Source: Tetrahymena thermophila SB210
Lineage: Eukaryota > Ciliophora > Oligohymenophorea > Hymenostomatida > Tetrahymenidae
Reading direction: 5' to 3'
Assembly: GCF_000189635.1 (NCBI RefSeq)
Contig: NW_002476322.1
Location: forward strand, 372,001 to 436,000
DNA length: 64,000 nt
Shown: positions 25,701 through 37,953 of the stretch, one piece after another
Layout: each line of letters opens with the position of its first letter
Position numbering within the stretch: the stretch's first letter is position 1
Notes under the pieces: model-generated
What the model was told of the DNA's origin: nothing
Seen by the model: the letters and a program-made list of their open reading frames with translations, nothing else
The model's database searches: none
Made by a program: the position numbers and the translations under genes

Positions 25701-28700
25701 AAAGGTAACGATTTAGAATTTAAATATAACTAATTCAGACATAGGCGATTTAGTTTTATTTACTCAAATTACTCATACTTACTTGTAAATTAATGGATTG
25801 AATATTTTAAATAATTATTGCTCGATGAAAAGAATTCTCAAAAAATAATATACAACATCTCTATTTTATGCTGGTGAAATAAATATTACAAACGTAAACA
25901 TAGCTGGAAATACTTTTTGTAATGCTAATTTGTTTTAAATTGAAGCATAAGAAGAGTACTAAAATTTAAGTTTTTACATGAGCTAAATAGTTTTAGTAAA
26001 TAACTCCTTTACAACAATATCATAAAATTTATTTTTTTCATCTTTATTTTCAAGTTTGCCTTCACCAGATCATTAAATAATAGCAACAAATTTTACAGTT
26101 TAAAATAATAGCATAGCTTAAAGCAATCAATAGTATGAAGATTAATATTTCTTTACAAATCTATTAACAACAAATAATATTTTAAACATTTCTATTTAAA
26201 ACATATAATTTATTGATAATCACTATTTTTCCTTTATAAATTGTGATTAATCCTATCAATTCTAAGCTTCAGTTTTTAATTGTTCTTATTCAAACAGCTT
26301 TGCTAATCAGTATTAAAATAAGCCTTCATCAAGTTGTATTTCTATTTAAGAAACTCAAAACATTACAATATCTAATTTAACAATAAATTAAAAAATTGCT
26401 TATGATTCAAATTTGATTGATATTTCAAATTTAAAAACAAACCAAGCTATTATCAATATAACAAATAGCACCTTTTAAAATATTTTGTTAATTCAATCAA
26501 AGGAATACAAATAAGCTAATCCTATTTTTATAATTGCTTCATATAAAAACACCTACTTAATTTAAAATTGCTAATTCAAAAATAATAAGTTACTCGGAAT
26601 CCCTAATTCTATAGTAACCTCAAGCACAGCACTGTAAGTTTCAAATACTGTAGGAGATATTATTATAAATAAAAGTTAATTTACTAGCTTAGTTTCAAAC
26701 TCAGATTCAAACGCTCTCTATTTGGTAACACAAAACATATAAGTTAATGATTGCATATTTGATACGATGCTTTATTTTTCTTAATAAAATATACTTCCCA
26801 ATTAAATATTAGATAAAATTAGCCTAAAAGGAGGTTCTATATTTGCAAAATCTAAATAAATATAAATTTTATAATCAACTTTCTTAGTTTCATAATCGCA
26901 TATAGGAGGTTTTATTTATATTTCTTCATTTGCTGATAATTTAATTGTTAACATAACACAATCAACTTTCAAAGATTCGCTTACAAAATTGAATGGAGGA
27001 GCTTTATTTTTTGACTTTTATGGGACTAACTTGCTATTATCTATTCAAGATAGCTCTTTTGAAAATATATATCAATTAAAAACACAATCATCTTTAATCT
27101 ACATTAAGTAAAGCCAAAAATCTTTAATTTTACACTTTTAAATGACATACTTTATTAATTTTATATGTCTTTTAATTTTAAATTGAATGCTTATTTAGGA
27201 AATTTTTTATTTAATTAAAAATTAAATGCTGAAAACAGAATTTTATTTTAATATTTTATTCTTAAATCATAAAATTTTCATTTAATTTTATAAAAAATAA
27301 TTTTGGATAAATTTTTTTAATTTTAAAAATAGTTAAGACGATATTGGTAAACAAAATATGATAAATACAAATATTTGGTTAATTAATGTTAACTTTACAA
27401 ACATTTTTGGATAAGATATTAGCTATTTGTTGTCAGTTGGCTTCTCATAATTGGAAGTAAATGGATCTTATTATACAACAAATTCCTCGTCAACCCCAAA
27501 TTCCTTGTTACTAGCGAATACATTACTTTATTAAACTCCTTCAACATATTTATATGCTTAGTATAGTAAAATAGTTATGGATAGATTAATCATAAAAGAT
27601 ATTATTGATAACCACTCAGAATCAAACGATCATTAAATGCTAATTAAATCTTATTAATCTGATTTTAAAATTCTTAATTGCTAAATCTAGTAATTAAAAA
27701 TGAATATAGGTGGTGTTGCATATTTCGATTAAAGCTCTGTATTTATCAAAAACCTTTCATCTCATAATATTTAATTTTAAAATTCACCTAAGAGCTTTAG
27801 GATGCTGCAATAACATTCTACAATTAATTAGAATATATCGTTTTTTAACTTTGTTGAATCTGTTGTCTAAATAGAATCATCTAATTTTTCTTATATTTAA
27901 TGTTTACAAAACTGCTATGGTGGGTTTGGACTTTTACAATCTTCTTAACTTACTCTTTTTGAATCTAATTTTACAAATATATAAGTAAAAAACTAAATAA
28001 ATTTTAACTAAATTTATTTTATTTTTTTTAAATTCTAAAAAGTCAAAAGAAGGAGGAGTTATACAAATGATAAACCCAACTTCTGAAACAAAAGTAAAAG
28101 GGTGTATGTTCTTAGACAATATTTCAGGATAAAATGGAGGAGTTTTTTCTATTTAGCAAAATTAAATGGGTGTAAATAAAATTTTTCAGACATTTTCAAT
28201 TTTAATTACAATTTATTAAACAAAAAAATTATCTAATTAGGTTTATAACTTTTCAATTGTAGAAAATAAGTTTTACAGAAACAAAGCTGATAAGGGAAAA
28301 GGTGGAGCTATATATTTTACTAGTTAATAGACAACTTAAAACGATTAACTAATTTTATATAATAACATTATAGTCAACAACACAGCAAAAATAGGTGGTG
28401 GTATTAAATATGATGGAATTATACCTATCCTTTTAAATAATTAAATATAAAATAATACAGCTTTTTTATATGGTTAAAATGTTTTTTCTTATCCAACAAA
28501 ACTTATTTTAGAAGAAATAAGTGATTTAACTAATAATTTATCTAATATTTAAAATTAATCAAATAAAATTATTATCACAAAACACCGAAGTGGAGCTTTA
28601 TTACCTGATATGACATTTAGTTTAAGAAATGACCAAATGGATTTGATGAAATTTGATAATCCAGATTAAATACAAACCACTTATCTAAAATTACAAGTTG

Positions 28701-31646
28701 ATTTAGAAACATAAAATTTTTCAGAATATTACTTTAAAGGAGAGACTAAAGCTATTTATAATATCGCAAACAGTTTCTTCTCATTTAAAAACATATATTT
28801 AATTGGCAAACCGTTAACTAATGTCACATTATTGATTACCAGTGATTAAATAAAGCTTGAATCTATAGATTAAAATAATAATTATTCCTTTCAAGTAGAG
28901 GTCTAAATTTAGGATTGTTAAATTGGTGAAATTAAGTAAAAATATAATGGATACGAAGAATGCACTATATGTGATAAAGGTACTTATTCCTTTGATAAAG
29001 TGTCATGCCATAAATGTCCTGAAGGAGCAGAATGCTTAGGCGGAAGCTAAATGATATTAGATTAAGGGTTTTGGAGAAAAGAAATCTATGATGATAATAT
29101 TATTTCCTGTAGTAATTTATTAGCAAATTGCAATGGAGGACCATATGGAGATAAAATTTGTTTTGAAGGACACATTGGACCACTTTGCGAAGAGTGTGAT
29201 GTAAAATGAAGAAAAAAATAATTAATTTATTTAATTTTAAATAAATATTTTTTTTTATTTGGAAAAATAATTTATTTACAAAAATAAAAGCAAAAATCCT
29301 CCACTCATTTTTACAGATAAAAAAAGATAATTTTATGATTAATTTTTAGTAAGAATTGATTTTATTAATATTTTTTAAATATATTGAAAGGAAATTTAAT
29401 TTTAAAAATTAAATTAAATAAATTCTAAAAATTAAAAATTTTTTAATACTGCAAATTTTCTTATATTCTTATTAACTTAAATATTCACCTATAAACATTT
29501 TTTTTAACTTAAACAATTAAAAATTTTTATATTCATACCCAACATTAAGATTGATTAAAAGTAATTTAGAGTATTAATATGAATAAATCTCAACATTTAT
29601 GATTACTATATATTCACATTTTTTTTTAGTTATTTCATGAAAAAATAATTTAATAAAATAGAAAAAATGTTGTTAATATATTTAAAACATTTATGCATAA
29701 ATATTTAGAAGTAGAAATTTAAATTTTGTAAAAATAGATAAATGGCAAATTTTGGAAGAGCAGCTATTCAAAAGTAGGAAAGTATTCTTGTGTAAAATGT
29801 GATGAGATTTCTTAAAATTATTTAGTTATAGTTTTTATATCAGCATGGACACTTATATCTATGTTTATATCAATCAAATCCAATGATTATTAGATTGCTA
29901 AGAAATGTTATTTAAGTTTTTTTTTAAAGCTCAAAAAATAATATGTTGATCTAGCAGTTATGTAACAAAAGGCTTATAAATAAGAAAAGAATCCTGTAAG
30001 TGTTTATATTAAAATATTCACAACTTATTTTTAAATTATATCTTGTATCTCAACTTTTAATCTTACTGTTCCTATAGGTAATCAAGCTTCTTATTTTAAA
30101 ATTAAAACTAGTTTCTTAAATTTATTTTTAAATTTCTTTACATATTAGATTTTATTTCTTAAATTTTTGCAATTCGATAATTTTAATAAATAATAAATAA
30201 TATAAGGCTTAGTAAATTTTTTTTAGTATTTTGGTGCACCTATTTCTTAAACTACGAATTCGCTAGACTGTGCTATCAAAAAATTTAATAGTCCAGTTCC
30301 TATTATGTATTAAAAGCTAATATTTTCATTAGCAATGCCTATAGTATATCTCTTCCTTCTTTTTTTGGGAATTTTAATATATTCAGAGATAATGAAGTTG
30401 AAGAAAATACCTTTGAAAATGATGTATACAGCTATGATATTTTAACTGATCTACTCTCAGCCTGATTTGGTTTCATAACTTATTTCTCTTTTATCATGCA
30501 GAAAAATAGGAAGTTAAGACTATATACTAAAAAATGTTACATATGAGTGTTACACTGAGAGTTATTATTAATGGGGACTTACTTTGGTTTTACCATTTTT
30601 ATTTGCTTATGTTCTACTATTCCCTTGTCTTTTATTCTTTTAATTAAAAAAATATTAAAATAAACTCATGTCATTAATTGTGTAGAGAAAGTTTGGATAT
30701 TTGTATAAAGAATATACTAATAAATGCTTTTATTGGGAATTTGTAAAGATGGCTTAAAAAATATCAATAATCTTATCTTTGAATTTCTACTCTTAGGATA
30801 TTAAAACTAAAGGAATTATTGTATTTGTTATAATAAGCTTATATTCAATAATGTTAATAATTTATAAGCCATACAAAAGGATTTAGTTAAACAACTTGGA
30901 TCATATAACTACTTCAGTATGTGCTGTGACTGTATTGATGGGAGTGTTTATATACAGCAATTAGTATAATTATCTTGTTATTATTGCTTATATCGTTATA
31001 GTCATAATTAATTCTCTCTATATTATTTTAATGGTGAAGAACATTTCATTTGGTTTTTTTTAAAAATTTAAAAAACCAATTCGAAGAATTCTAGAAAAAC
31101 TAGGAACTAAAATAAATTTTGTTTCAAAATATAATTAAAAGTAATAAGAAAGACAAACACTTAAATAGCTAAAGAAGCTTTAGTTAAAACAAAAGATATA
31201 AAATCTTTTATTAAAGTTTCATTCTTTGTGTTAGCAACAAAAAAAACTAATCTCCTTTTAAACATAATTCAGTGACATTTGTAAAATTTAAAATTAAAGT
31301 ATAAAATATATTTAATTAATCATTTTATATTTTCAGAATTAAAATATAAAGACTATTCTTAAAAAAATATTACAACTAAATTGGATTTAATGAAAGAAAG
31401 ATAATCTGAAACAAAAAAAATGCAATCACTTTAAAGTTGTGAATAAAGTAATTAATATATAAATTTAAATTAATTATTACATTAAATTATTTTAATCTTA
31501 AAGATTAAGAAAATATATTATTATTTTCATCACCGAATACTGGAAGAGATTCATATATGCTTAAGTAGATATCAACTGATAGAAATCAAAATACAATCGA
31601 AGAAAATTACCATAAAGACATGGAGGAAAAATAAGAAAATCTTTGA
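22754..31646 (+). CDS. Giant surface receptor F (beta-helix, Cys-rich, polytopic membrane), lacking family 5' exons
   Basis: Multi-exon gene, ciliate code, ending in TGA 31644-31646. The first recognisable exon (LKCLTFPNKKHIVLIKY, then LWDADDGLIYNVD) aligns with the fifth-exon region of paralogue G (SCLTFPENEHLVFMND, IWNVDTGVY). The signal-peptide exon and about 150 residues present in G and H are not found upstream. Next come propeller-like segments to about 24260 and a long parallel beta-helix-like region rich in Asn, Ser and Ile (about 24640-28560). A cysteine-rich module follows (about 28900-29200: ECTICDKGTYSF, CHKCPEGAECLGG, CFEGHIGPLCEECD). After an intron of roughly 500 nt, a membrane region (29750-31060) contains CFYWEFVKMAQKISIILSLN. 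The C-terminus is charged and cytoplasmic. Likely a cell-surface adhesion or sensing protein (inference). Its reading frames past the first exon look intact. Confidence 0.7.
29203..29715 (+). other. Long AT-rich intron of receptor F
   Basis: Lies between the CEECD end of the Cys-rich module and the exon beginning NGKFWKSSYSKVGKYSC. In paralogues G and H the same intron is only about 50-60 nt (near 49170-49220 and 62842-62895), so F has gained several hundred bases here. The boundaries are approximate. Confidence 0.6.
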
Positions 31647-31973
31647 GGAATTTTAACTAAAGCAACAATAATAATTTTTGTAAAAATGGAAATAACCAAG
31701 AAATAATTATTAAAGTTTTACTATTAGAAAAAGTTAAATTATTTTTAAAGCAATCATTTAAAAATTTTAAATTATTTATTTAATTTAATAAATTATTCAA
31801 TTTATTTATATTGTATATTGTTATTTATTAAAATACCATAAATATGTATTAATTTCTTTTAATAGGAATCAATCTTTAAATTACATGTTAACGATATTAT
31901 AAAAATCCTGAATGACAACCATAATTAGTTTGAGTTTAATTCTATGAATGTTTATTGCTAACAATTGTTTGAT
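31647..31973. other. Short convergent intergenic spacer
   Basis: AT-rich DNA between the stops of receptor F (plus) and the DUF4419 gene (minus). Nothing else was seen. Confidence 0.6.
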
Positions 31974-33077
31974 TCAATTTTCTATAACCTCACTAATTTT
32001 AACGAAAGTAGTTGGGCGAAAAACATTATGATTTACTTCTTCAATTCCTATCATTCCAGTTGAAAATTTCAGCTTAAAATCTTTATTTTATGTGGTATCT
32101 TTAAAAGGAACAAATGTAAATGATAGAAAATTTGGAATCTTTTCTTTTTAAAGTTCACTTCTAAAGAAATATTTTATCCAACCATCAAAAATTTGCTTCT
32201 CACTAATTATTTTGCCACAATATTCTTCATCAACACTCTTTTGATTGAATACATTATTCCAAAACTAAATATCTATGTCTTTAGGATGCTTCATTTAATC
32301 AATAAACTTATTTACAATTTTGAAGATTGGTTCTAAAAAGAAGCTATTAAAGTACCAATCAGCAAAATTATTTTCTATTAAACACTTAATCTTAAAAGCC
32401 AAATGTTCAAAATCTTCAATTCCTCCTATAAAATGAATTTTTTAAATTCCGCATACAGAGCAAGATTAAAAGCGTAAATTGCTTTCCATTTAAGATAATA
32501 AAAAGATGTTAGCTGATGTTTGTTCTACCAAATTTGAAGAAAAAAGATCAAAATCATTTTTAATTAGTAATCCTATTTATCCTTGAACACGCCTTTAGAA
32601 TTAATAATTAAATATATCTAAAATGAGATCCCATCTATTTTCTTTGCATGGGAACACCTTTTAGCCTAAAACAGAAGATTCAATCTAAATAGTAGGCATA
32701 TTTATCCCTTCAGAGGTATTAAAAAATTTTTCAAATTTTTATTAATCTCTGTTTATGTCTTATCCTAACTTATGACAAATTGAAAGCCATATATCACTTG
32801 CAGAAATCATAACTTCTCCATGTAAGCAGTAAGCAGCATAAAAAGCATCAAAAAAACTATTTCCTGTTATTTTAAAAATCTAATTATCCTACTTGACTTA
32901 GTTATTTAAAAAGAAGTGTGTTTTTTCTTAGTTAGTAAAGACTTGTCTTAAAAGTAACTTATTTCTTAGTTATTAATCTAACAAAGGAGTTTTTTAGATA
33001 TCTAAAGAAATTATTTTTGCTAGATTCTAATTTTGAGAGCAATATGTTTTATTTATTATTTATACTATTCTTTTCAT
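31974..33077 (-). CDS. DUF4419 domain protein
   Basis: Single exon in the ciliate code, ATG 33077 to TGA 31976-31974, 367 residues. The whole length follows the DUF4419 pattern as I remember it. An N-terminal GNSFFDAFYAAYCLHGEVMI is followed by ASDIWLSICHKLGQDIN, a 'QKFEKFF' segment, the CGIQKIHFIGGIEDFEHL block, DWYFNSFFLEPIFKIVNKFI, FWNNVF, and the closing FDGWIKYFF. The biochemical function of the domain is not known to me. The protein is probably cytosolic, with no signal peptide or membrane helix. It is convergent with receptor F and divergent from gene I1, and its composition and codon use match its neighbours. Confidence 0.85.
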
Positions 33078-34173
33078 TTCTTTAGTTGATAAATTTATAG
33101 GATTAATGATCTCTTTGAAGATAAATTATTCAGTAAATATAATAAAATTTTTTTAGTATTTTAAAACATTTTTTAATTTAAAAAATAAAACTAAAAATTT
33201 ATAAAAATGATAACTATAAAACCTTATTTCCTAATTTAAAATTAATGGCAAGATTTACAATACATCTTTGGTTTTGTGTAAAACTCAAATTATATTTAAA
33301 AATATACTATATATCTTTATTTATTTATTTCTTAAAAAAGATATTTTATTTTATTATTTTTATCAATAAACGACGAAATTTTTGAATGGCATCTTGCTAT
33401 ATTTGATATAAAAGAAATGAAAAATTGAGGTATATAAAAAAATTATTAATTAACTTTTAAGATAAAGTTGATTTTTCATTTATATACTCAACCATTTTTT
33501 TTTTTGAGACTTTAGATAATCAGAGTAAGAGAGAAAAAAGATATGATTCTTATCTTTTAGGAACAATAATTATTCTTGTATCAGAAACTTAAAGAAAATT
33601 ATATAAATTCTTTTCAAAATTAAAATAGATTGATTAAAGCATAAAAATAGCAAGAATTAATTGTTAATATTTTAACTTTTTTTCTGATAAAATATTCTTC
33701 CCTCAAATAGTATTTAATAATAATACTTATTTTAAAAGAATATAAAAAATAGTTTTTAATTGTTTGCAAATAATTAATATATTAACAACACCTTTGAATT
33801 TAAAAATCAATTTTAAATTAATTTATTAAAATTATTTATTATTATTTGTTAATTTACAGCAATAAAAAAGTAAAAATAGAAATATTTTCAAAAAAATTTG
33901 AATTTTATATCTTCCAAACTCAATAATATGATGTTATTTATTTTTTTAATTTCAGTTAAAAATTAAATAACTAAAAGTCTGATTTTATGTTTTATATAGC
34001 AATAGTTAGTTAAATAATAAGTTGATATTATTTTTTAATGAGATCTTTATTCAAACTTTAATATGATCTCCTTAAACCTATGCTTAAACACTCTATATAT
34101 ATATTTCTTTTAAAAATCTAATATCAATAAAAAATTATTAAAAACACATTAACTATCTATCAATCAAGAAAAA
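33078..34173. promoter_or_regulatory. Divergent upstream region; its right half is copied upstream of I2 and I3
   Basis: From about 33480 to the I1 start the sequence is repeated upstream of I2 (about 37330-37953), and partly upstream of I3 (about 51600-51939), with scattered changes. It includes an inverted GAGATC..GATCTC pair and a CTATATATATAT run before I1. It probably contains the I1 promoter. Confidence 0.6.
34040..34105 (+). promoter_or_regulatory. Inverted GAGATC/GATCTC pair and TATA-like run upstream of I1
   Basis: GAGATC at 34040-34045 and GATCTC at 34065-34070, then CTATATATATAT from 34093, about 80 nt before the ATG. The same order occurs before I2 (37821-37851) and in decayed form before I3 (from 51809). 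Confidence 0.45.
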
Positions 34174-36891
34174 ATGAACTCTAATAGCTTAATAGCATAA
34201 AGTAAGTATGAAGAATATTTACAATCTGTAGAATTAGAATAAGTAACTAGACCTAATCTCTTTAAACAGCAAGATTATTAACCTGAAACTATTTCTGTAA
34301 ATAAAATAAAATTATCTAAATAAGATTATTGTAGAGTCTTATTTATACCAACTCATCTCTATTAAAATGACTAATATGAAATAAATTTTCGAGGAGATTA
34401 AATTAACTTATTAAATTGTATGTATAAATACGGAATCTAAGGGGAAATATCTTATATTTCTCTTTTAGATATAAGCAAAAAACCAGAGACTTTGATATCC
34501 TATGAGTTCAAGATTTAGGAAGATTAATCTAAAATCAATTTTAAAGCTGGAGTTTTAGGAGGTAAATATATTTTATTATCACTATAGTCAGCTACTGAAG
34601 TTGAATTACATATTCTTAACCTTGATCTAACATTAATTATGAAACATAATTTCAAAGACTCTTTCTATATAAAAGATTAAGAATATATTTTTGATAATGA
34701 AATGCCTGAAGAAGATCTAGGCGAATTTGAAAATAGTATAGATTATTTTTAGGATAAAATAATTTACTATCAATGTCAATAAGTACTTTTTAAAATAGAC
34801 ATCAATCAAAGATTTGTGGAATAGAAAATATTTTAAGGATAATCTTGTTTACTATTGAGACTACTCCCTATTACTTAGAGTGAGTTTAATTACTATTTCA
34901 AAAGTAGTGATAAGAACAGCTTATCAGGCTATTCAAAAAATGAATAAAACAAATTAATTTTATTTGTAGTTTTGGAAACAAAAATTTTTTAATTAAACAT
35001 ATTTAATCTAGCAATAATTAGAGAAACAAAAAATCCTTACATAGTTTCATCAAAAAAGTAAAAAAAAATAATACAAGCTTTTGTATTACCTATTTAATTA
35101 AAGAGTAGATAGAATAAATTATTTTCTAGTTGGACATTTATAATAAAAGTAAAAGGTAGTAATATGAATTTGTTTGATTGGAGAGAAAAAGATTTATTTA
35201 AAAAAAAAAAAAATTCAATTAATGATAATTCAGATAACAGTCGTTTAAAATCTTTTATGAAATTTAGTATTATACATAAAATATTATTTAATAAAAAAGA
35301 AATTTTAATTTAATTGAGAGATTCAAATAGATATCATTAAAATACTAGTACTTTTAATTTGGTGATATCAAAGATAAAAGGAAAAAAGAACTATGATTAT
35401 AGTTTCAACTTTATTTACTAAGATTTTAATTAAATTTCTTAATATTATAAGGTATTGCACTATTATCCTCCTATATTGTTAAAAAACTCAATTGTTTACC
35501 CATGTTTGACTATAAAAAATGAATATAGATAAATTATAAGCTACGATTTAAACTTTTTGTGGTTTAATAGATAAGGATCTTACTATTTAGAAAAATTGTA
35601 AAATTGTAATGATCAAATATCATATACACCTAATTTAGAATATTCTATAATAAGGAGGACAAATTAATCTATTGTTTTTTAGTTAATAGATTAAAAAATT
35701 AAAACAATTATTTATTATGAATATCCTGACACAACTGATAAACATATCTATGAATACCTATATAATGATAATAAATCTGAGATAATTTTTATTGAACATG
35801 GTAGAGATTATGAAGGACCTTCATACTATAATTTATGTTCAATTTTACCAAAAGAATAAGATGATGGCTTTTATAATGAAGTTTTAGAGTTAAAAACATA
35901 TATTATGTCTTACTCAAAATTTTTAAAAGATTCTCATAAAAATTTATACTTACCTATGATTTATAAAGAAGATGAATAATTATACTTTGGAATATATGAT
36001 GTAAATAGCAAGTAATTTATAAATGAAAAGATCCTAATCCTAAAAGATCAATATTTAAAATTATCTTATTTGAATGAAGAAAAAAAAGAATTTATTTTGC
36101 TATTTTCATGTTATAATGAAGATTTAAATGAATGCCTGTATAATTTATACATTCTTTAATTGGATTAAGAAAATCAAAAAGAAAATAAGCTTAAACTAAT
36201 TAAAGACGACATACTAGAATATTCATAAGTTGAAAAAGATAACCAAAATAATATTTTCCTTCCAATGCTATTTTATGAAGACAAAAAAAAATATTTTGGA
36301 ATATTTGATTTAAATAAGAAATAAATAATTAAAGAATCAACTCGCTTATCATAATATACGCACACAATACACTCTAATTATTATGAGGATAAAAAAGAAT
36401 TTATTTTACTATTTGAAATTTTTGGAAAAAATTCTTTTTTAGCTTTTTATTCATTTGATATGATTTAACTTAAATTTAAATTTATAAATATGCATAAAAT
36501 ATAAAACATTTATTTTACATTAAGTACAAATAAAAACAAATTGATACTTAAAAGTAGTGATAAAAATAGGCAGATTATTATTTTTGACAGAAACAAGAGG
36601 TTTGAAATTAGAAAAATCTGCTAACCAAAAATATATTTTAAATAGGCTAAATAAGATCTTGGTACTTAGTCAAGATATCATTAAATTATGATTATTCATA
36701 ATTAAAAATTTAATTATAAATAATTTTTTAATACCAGAAGCTAAGAATTTTATAATTATTATCTTAATGAATTATAGGTTGGTTGGGATTTACATTATTA
36801 TATAAAAACATAATTAAATGATGGCAAGATTTTAATTTATAAGGATAGATAATTTTATTTACTTAATAAATGTGCTCAAATAAATAAATGA
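34174..36891 (+). CDS. I1: about 900-residue protein of unknown function, copy 1
   Basis: Intronless in the ciliate code, ATG 34174 to TGA 36889-36891, 905 residues. It starts MNSNSLIAQSKYEEYLQSVE. There is no signal peptide or membrane helix. The sequence is built of short beta-like strands. The C-terminal half has an internal repeat, LPMIYKEDEQLYFGIYDVN and LPMLFYEDKKKYFGIFDLN, each followed by a strand ending EKKEFILLF or DKKEFILLF. This suggests propeller-like blades (inference). I recognise no named family. A run of 14 A (about 35200-35213) encodes four lysines and an Asn where I2 and I3 have a different sequence. It heads the I1-I2 tandem pair and, unlike I2 and I3, is followed by another I gene and not by a receptor gene. 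Confidence 0.85.
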
Positions 36892-37953
36892 ATTAATTAA
36901 AGTTTAAAAATCGAATTCTTACTTATTTTTATATTTTATTTTTTGAAGTATTATTTTAAAAAAACATTTTAGCTTTTTAAAATAAAAATATCCTACATGT
37001 GAAATATCACCTAATGTGATACTACATTTATCAAGAATTTAAATTTAAAAAATATATATTCTCTCTCATTTATCTTAAATATTCATTTAAAATATCTTAA
37101 TCTTATAAAATATATAAATTATTACTCATTCTTTATTTCTATTAATACTTTTCTCTCTCATACTTACCTCAATTCTTCATATAAATCGATTCACTCAATT
37201 AGATATTTAAACTCAGACAAAAATAAAAAAACTGTTTATTTTAGATAAAAAAACAAAAGAAAAATTGAAGAATATAAAAATTTTATTCACTATATTTTTA
37301 TATAAAATTTATTATTTTAGTATTTATCACAACCGTATTTTATTTTTTAGACTTTCATAATCAGAGTAAGAGATCAAAAAAAAGATTAGAATTTTATCTT
37401 TAGGGGCTATAATTATTCTTATATCAGAAACTTTAAGAAAATTAAATAAATTCTTTTCAAAATTAAAATAGATTGATTTTAAAATAAAAATAACAAGAAT
37501 TGTTAATACTTTAACTTTTTTTCTGATAAAATATTCTTTTTCTCAAATAGTCTTTAAAAGAAATACTTATTATATCAAGAATATAGTGTCTTTATAAAAA
37601 ATTTTTTATAATTTTTTGCAAGTAATTAAAAAATTAATAAAATCTTTAAATATAAAAATCTATTTTAAATTACTTTATTTTTTTATTATTATTTATTAAT
37701 TTGTATCTGATGATAAAAATAAATAGAATAAATTTCAAAAAAAATTAAATATAATATCTTTCAAACTCAATTATATGATTCTATAGTTACTTTTTTAATA
37801 ATTAGATATTATTATTTAATGAGATCATTATACAAATTTTAATATGATCTCCTTAAATCTATGTTTAATCACTCTATATATATATTCTTTTTATAATTTA
37901 ATATCAATAATAAATTATTAAAAACACATTAACTATCTATCAGTCAAAAAAAA
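36892..37953. other. Spacer between I1 and I2 with small hairpin
   Basis: The left part matches the sequence after I2 (about 40700-40850). It contains an inverted repeat TATCAC-CTAAT-GTGATA at 37005-37021, whose counterpart after I2 is imperfect. The right part (from about 37330) matches the I1 upstream region. Confidence 0.6.
37821..37851 (+). promoter_or_regulatory. Inverted GAGATC/GATCTC pair upstream of I2
   Basis: Arms 37821-37826 and 37846-37851 with the same spacing as before I1, about 105-130 nt upstream of the I2 ATG. A TATATATA run follows, as in I1. Confidence 0.45.
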
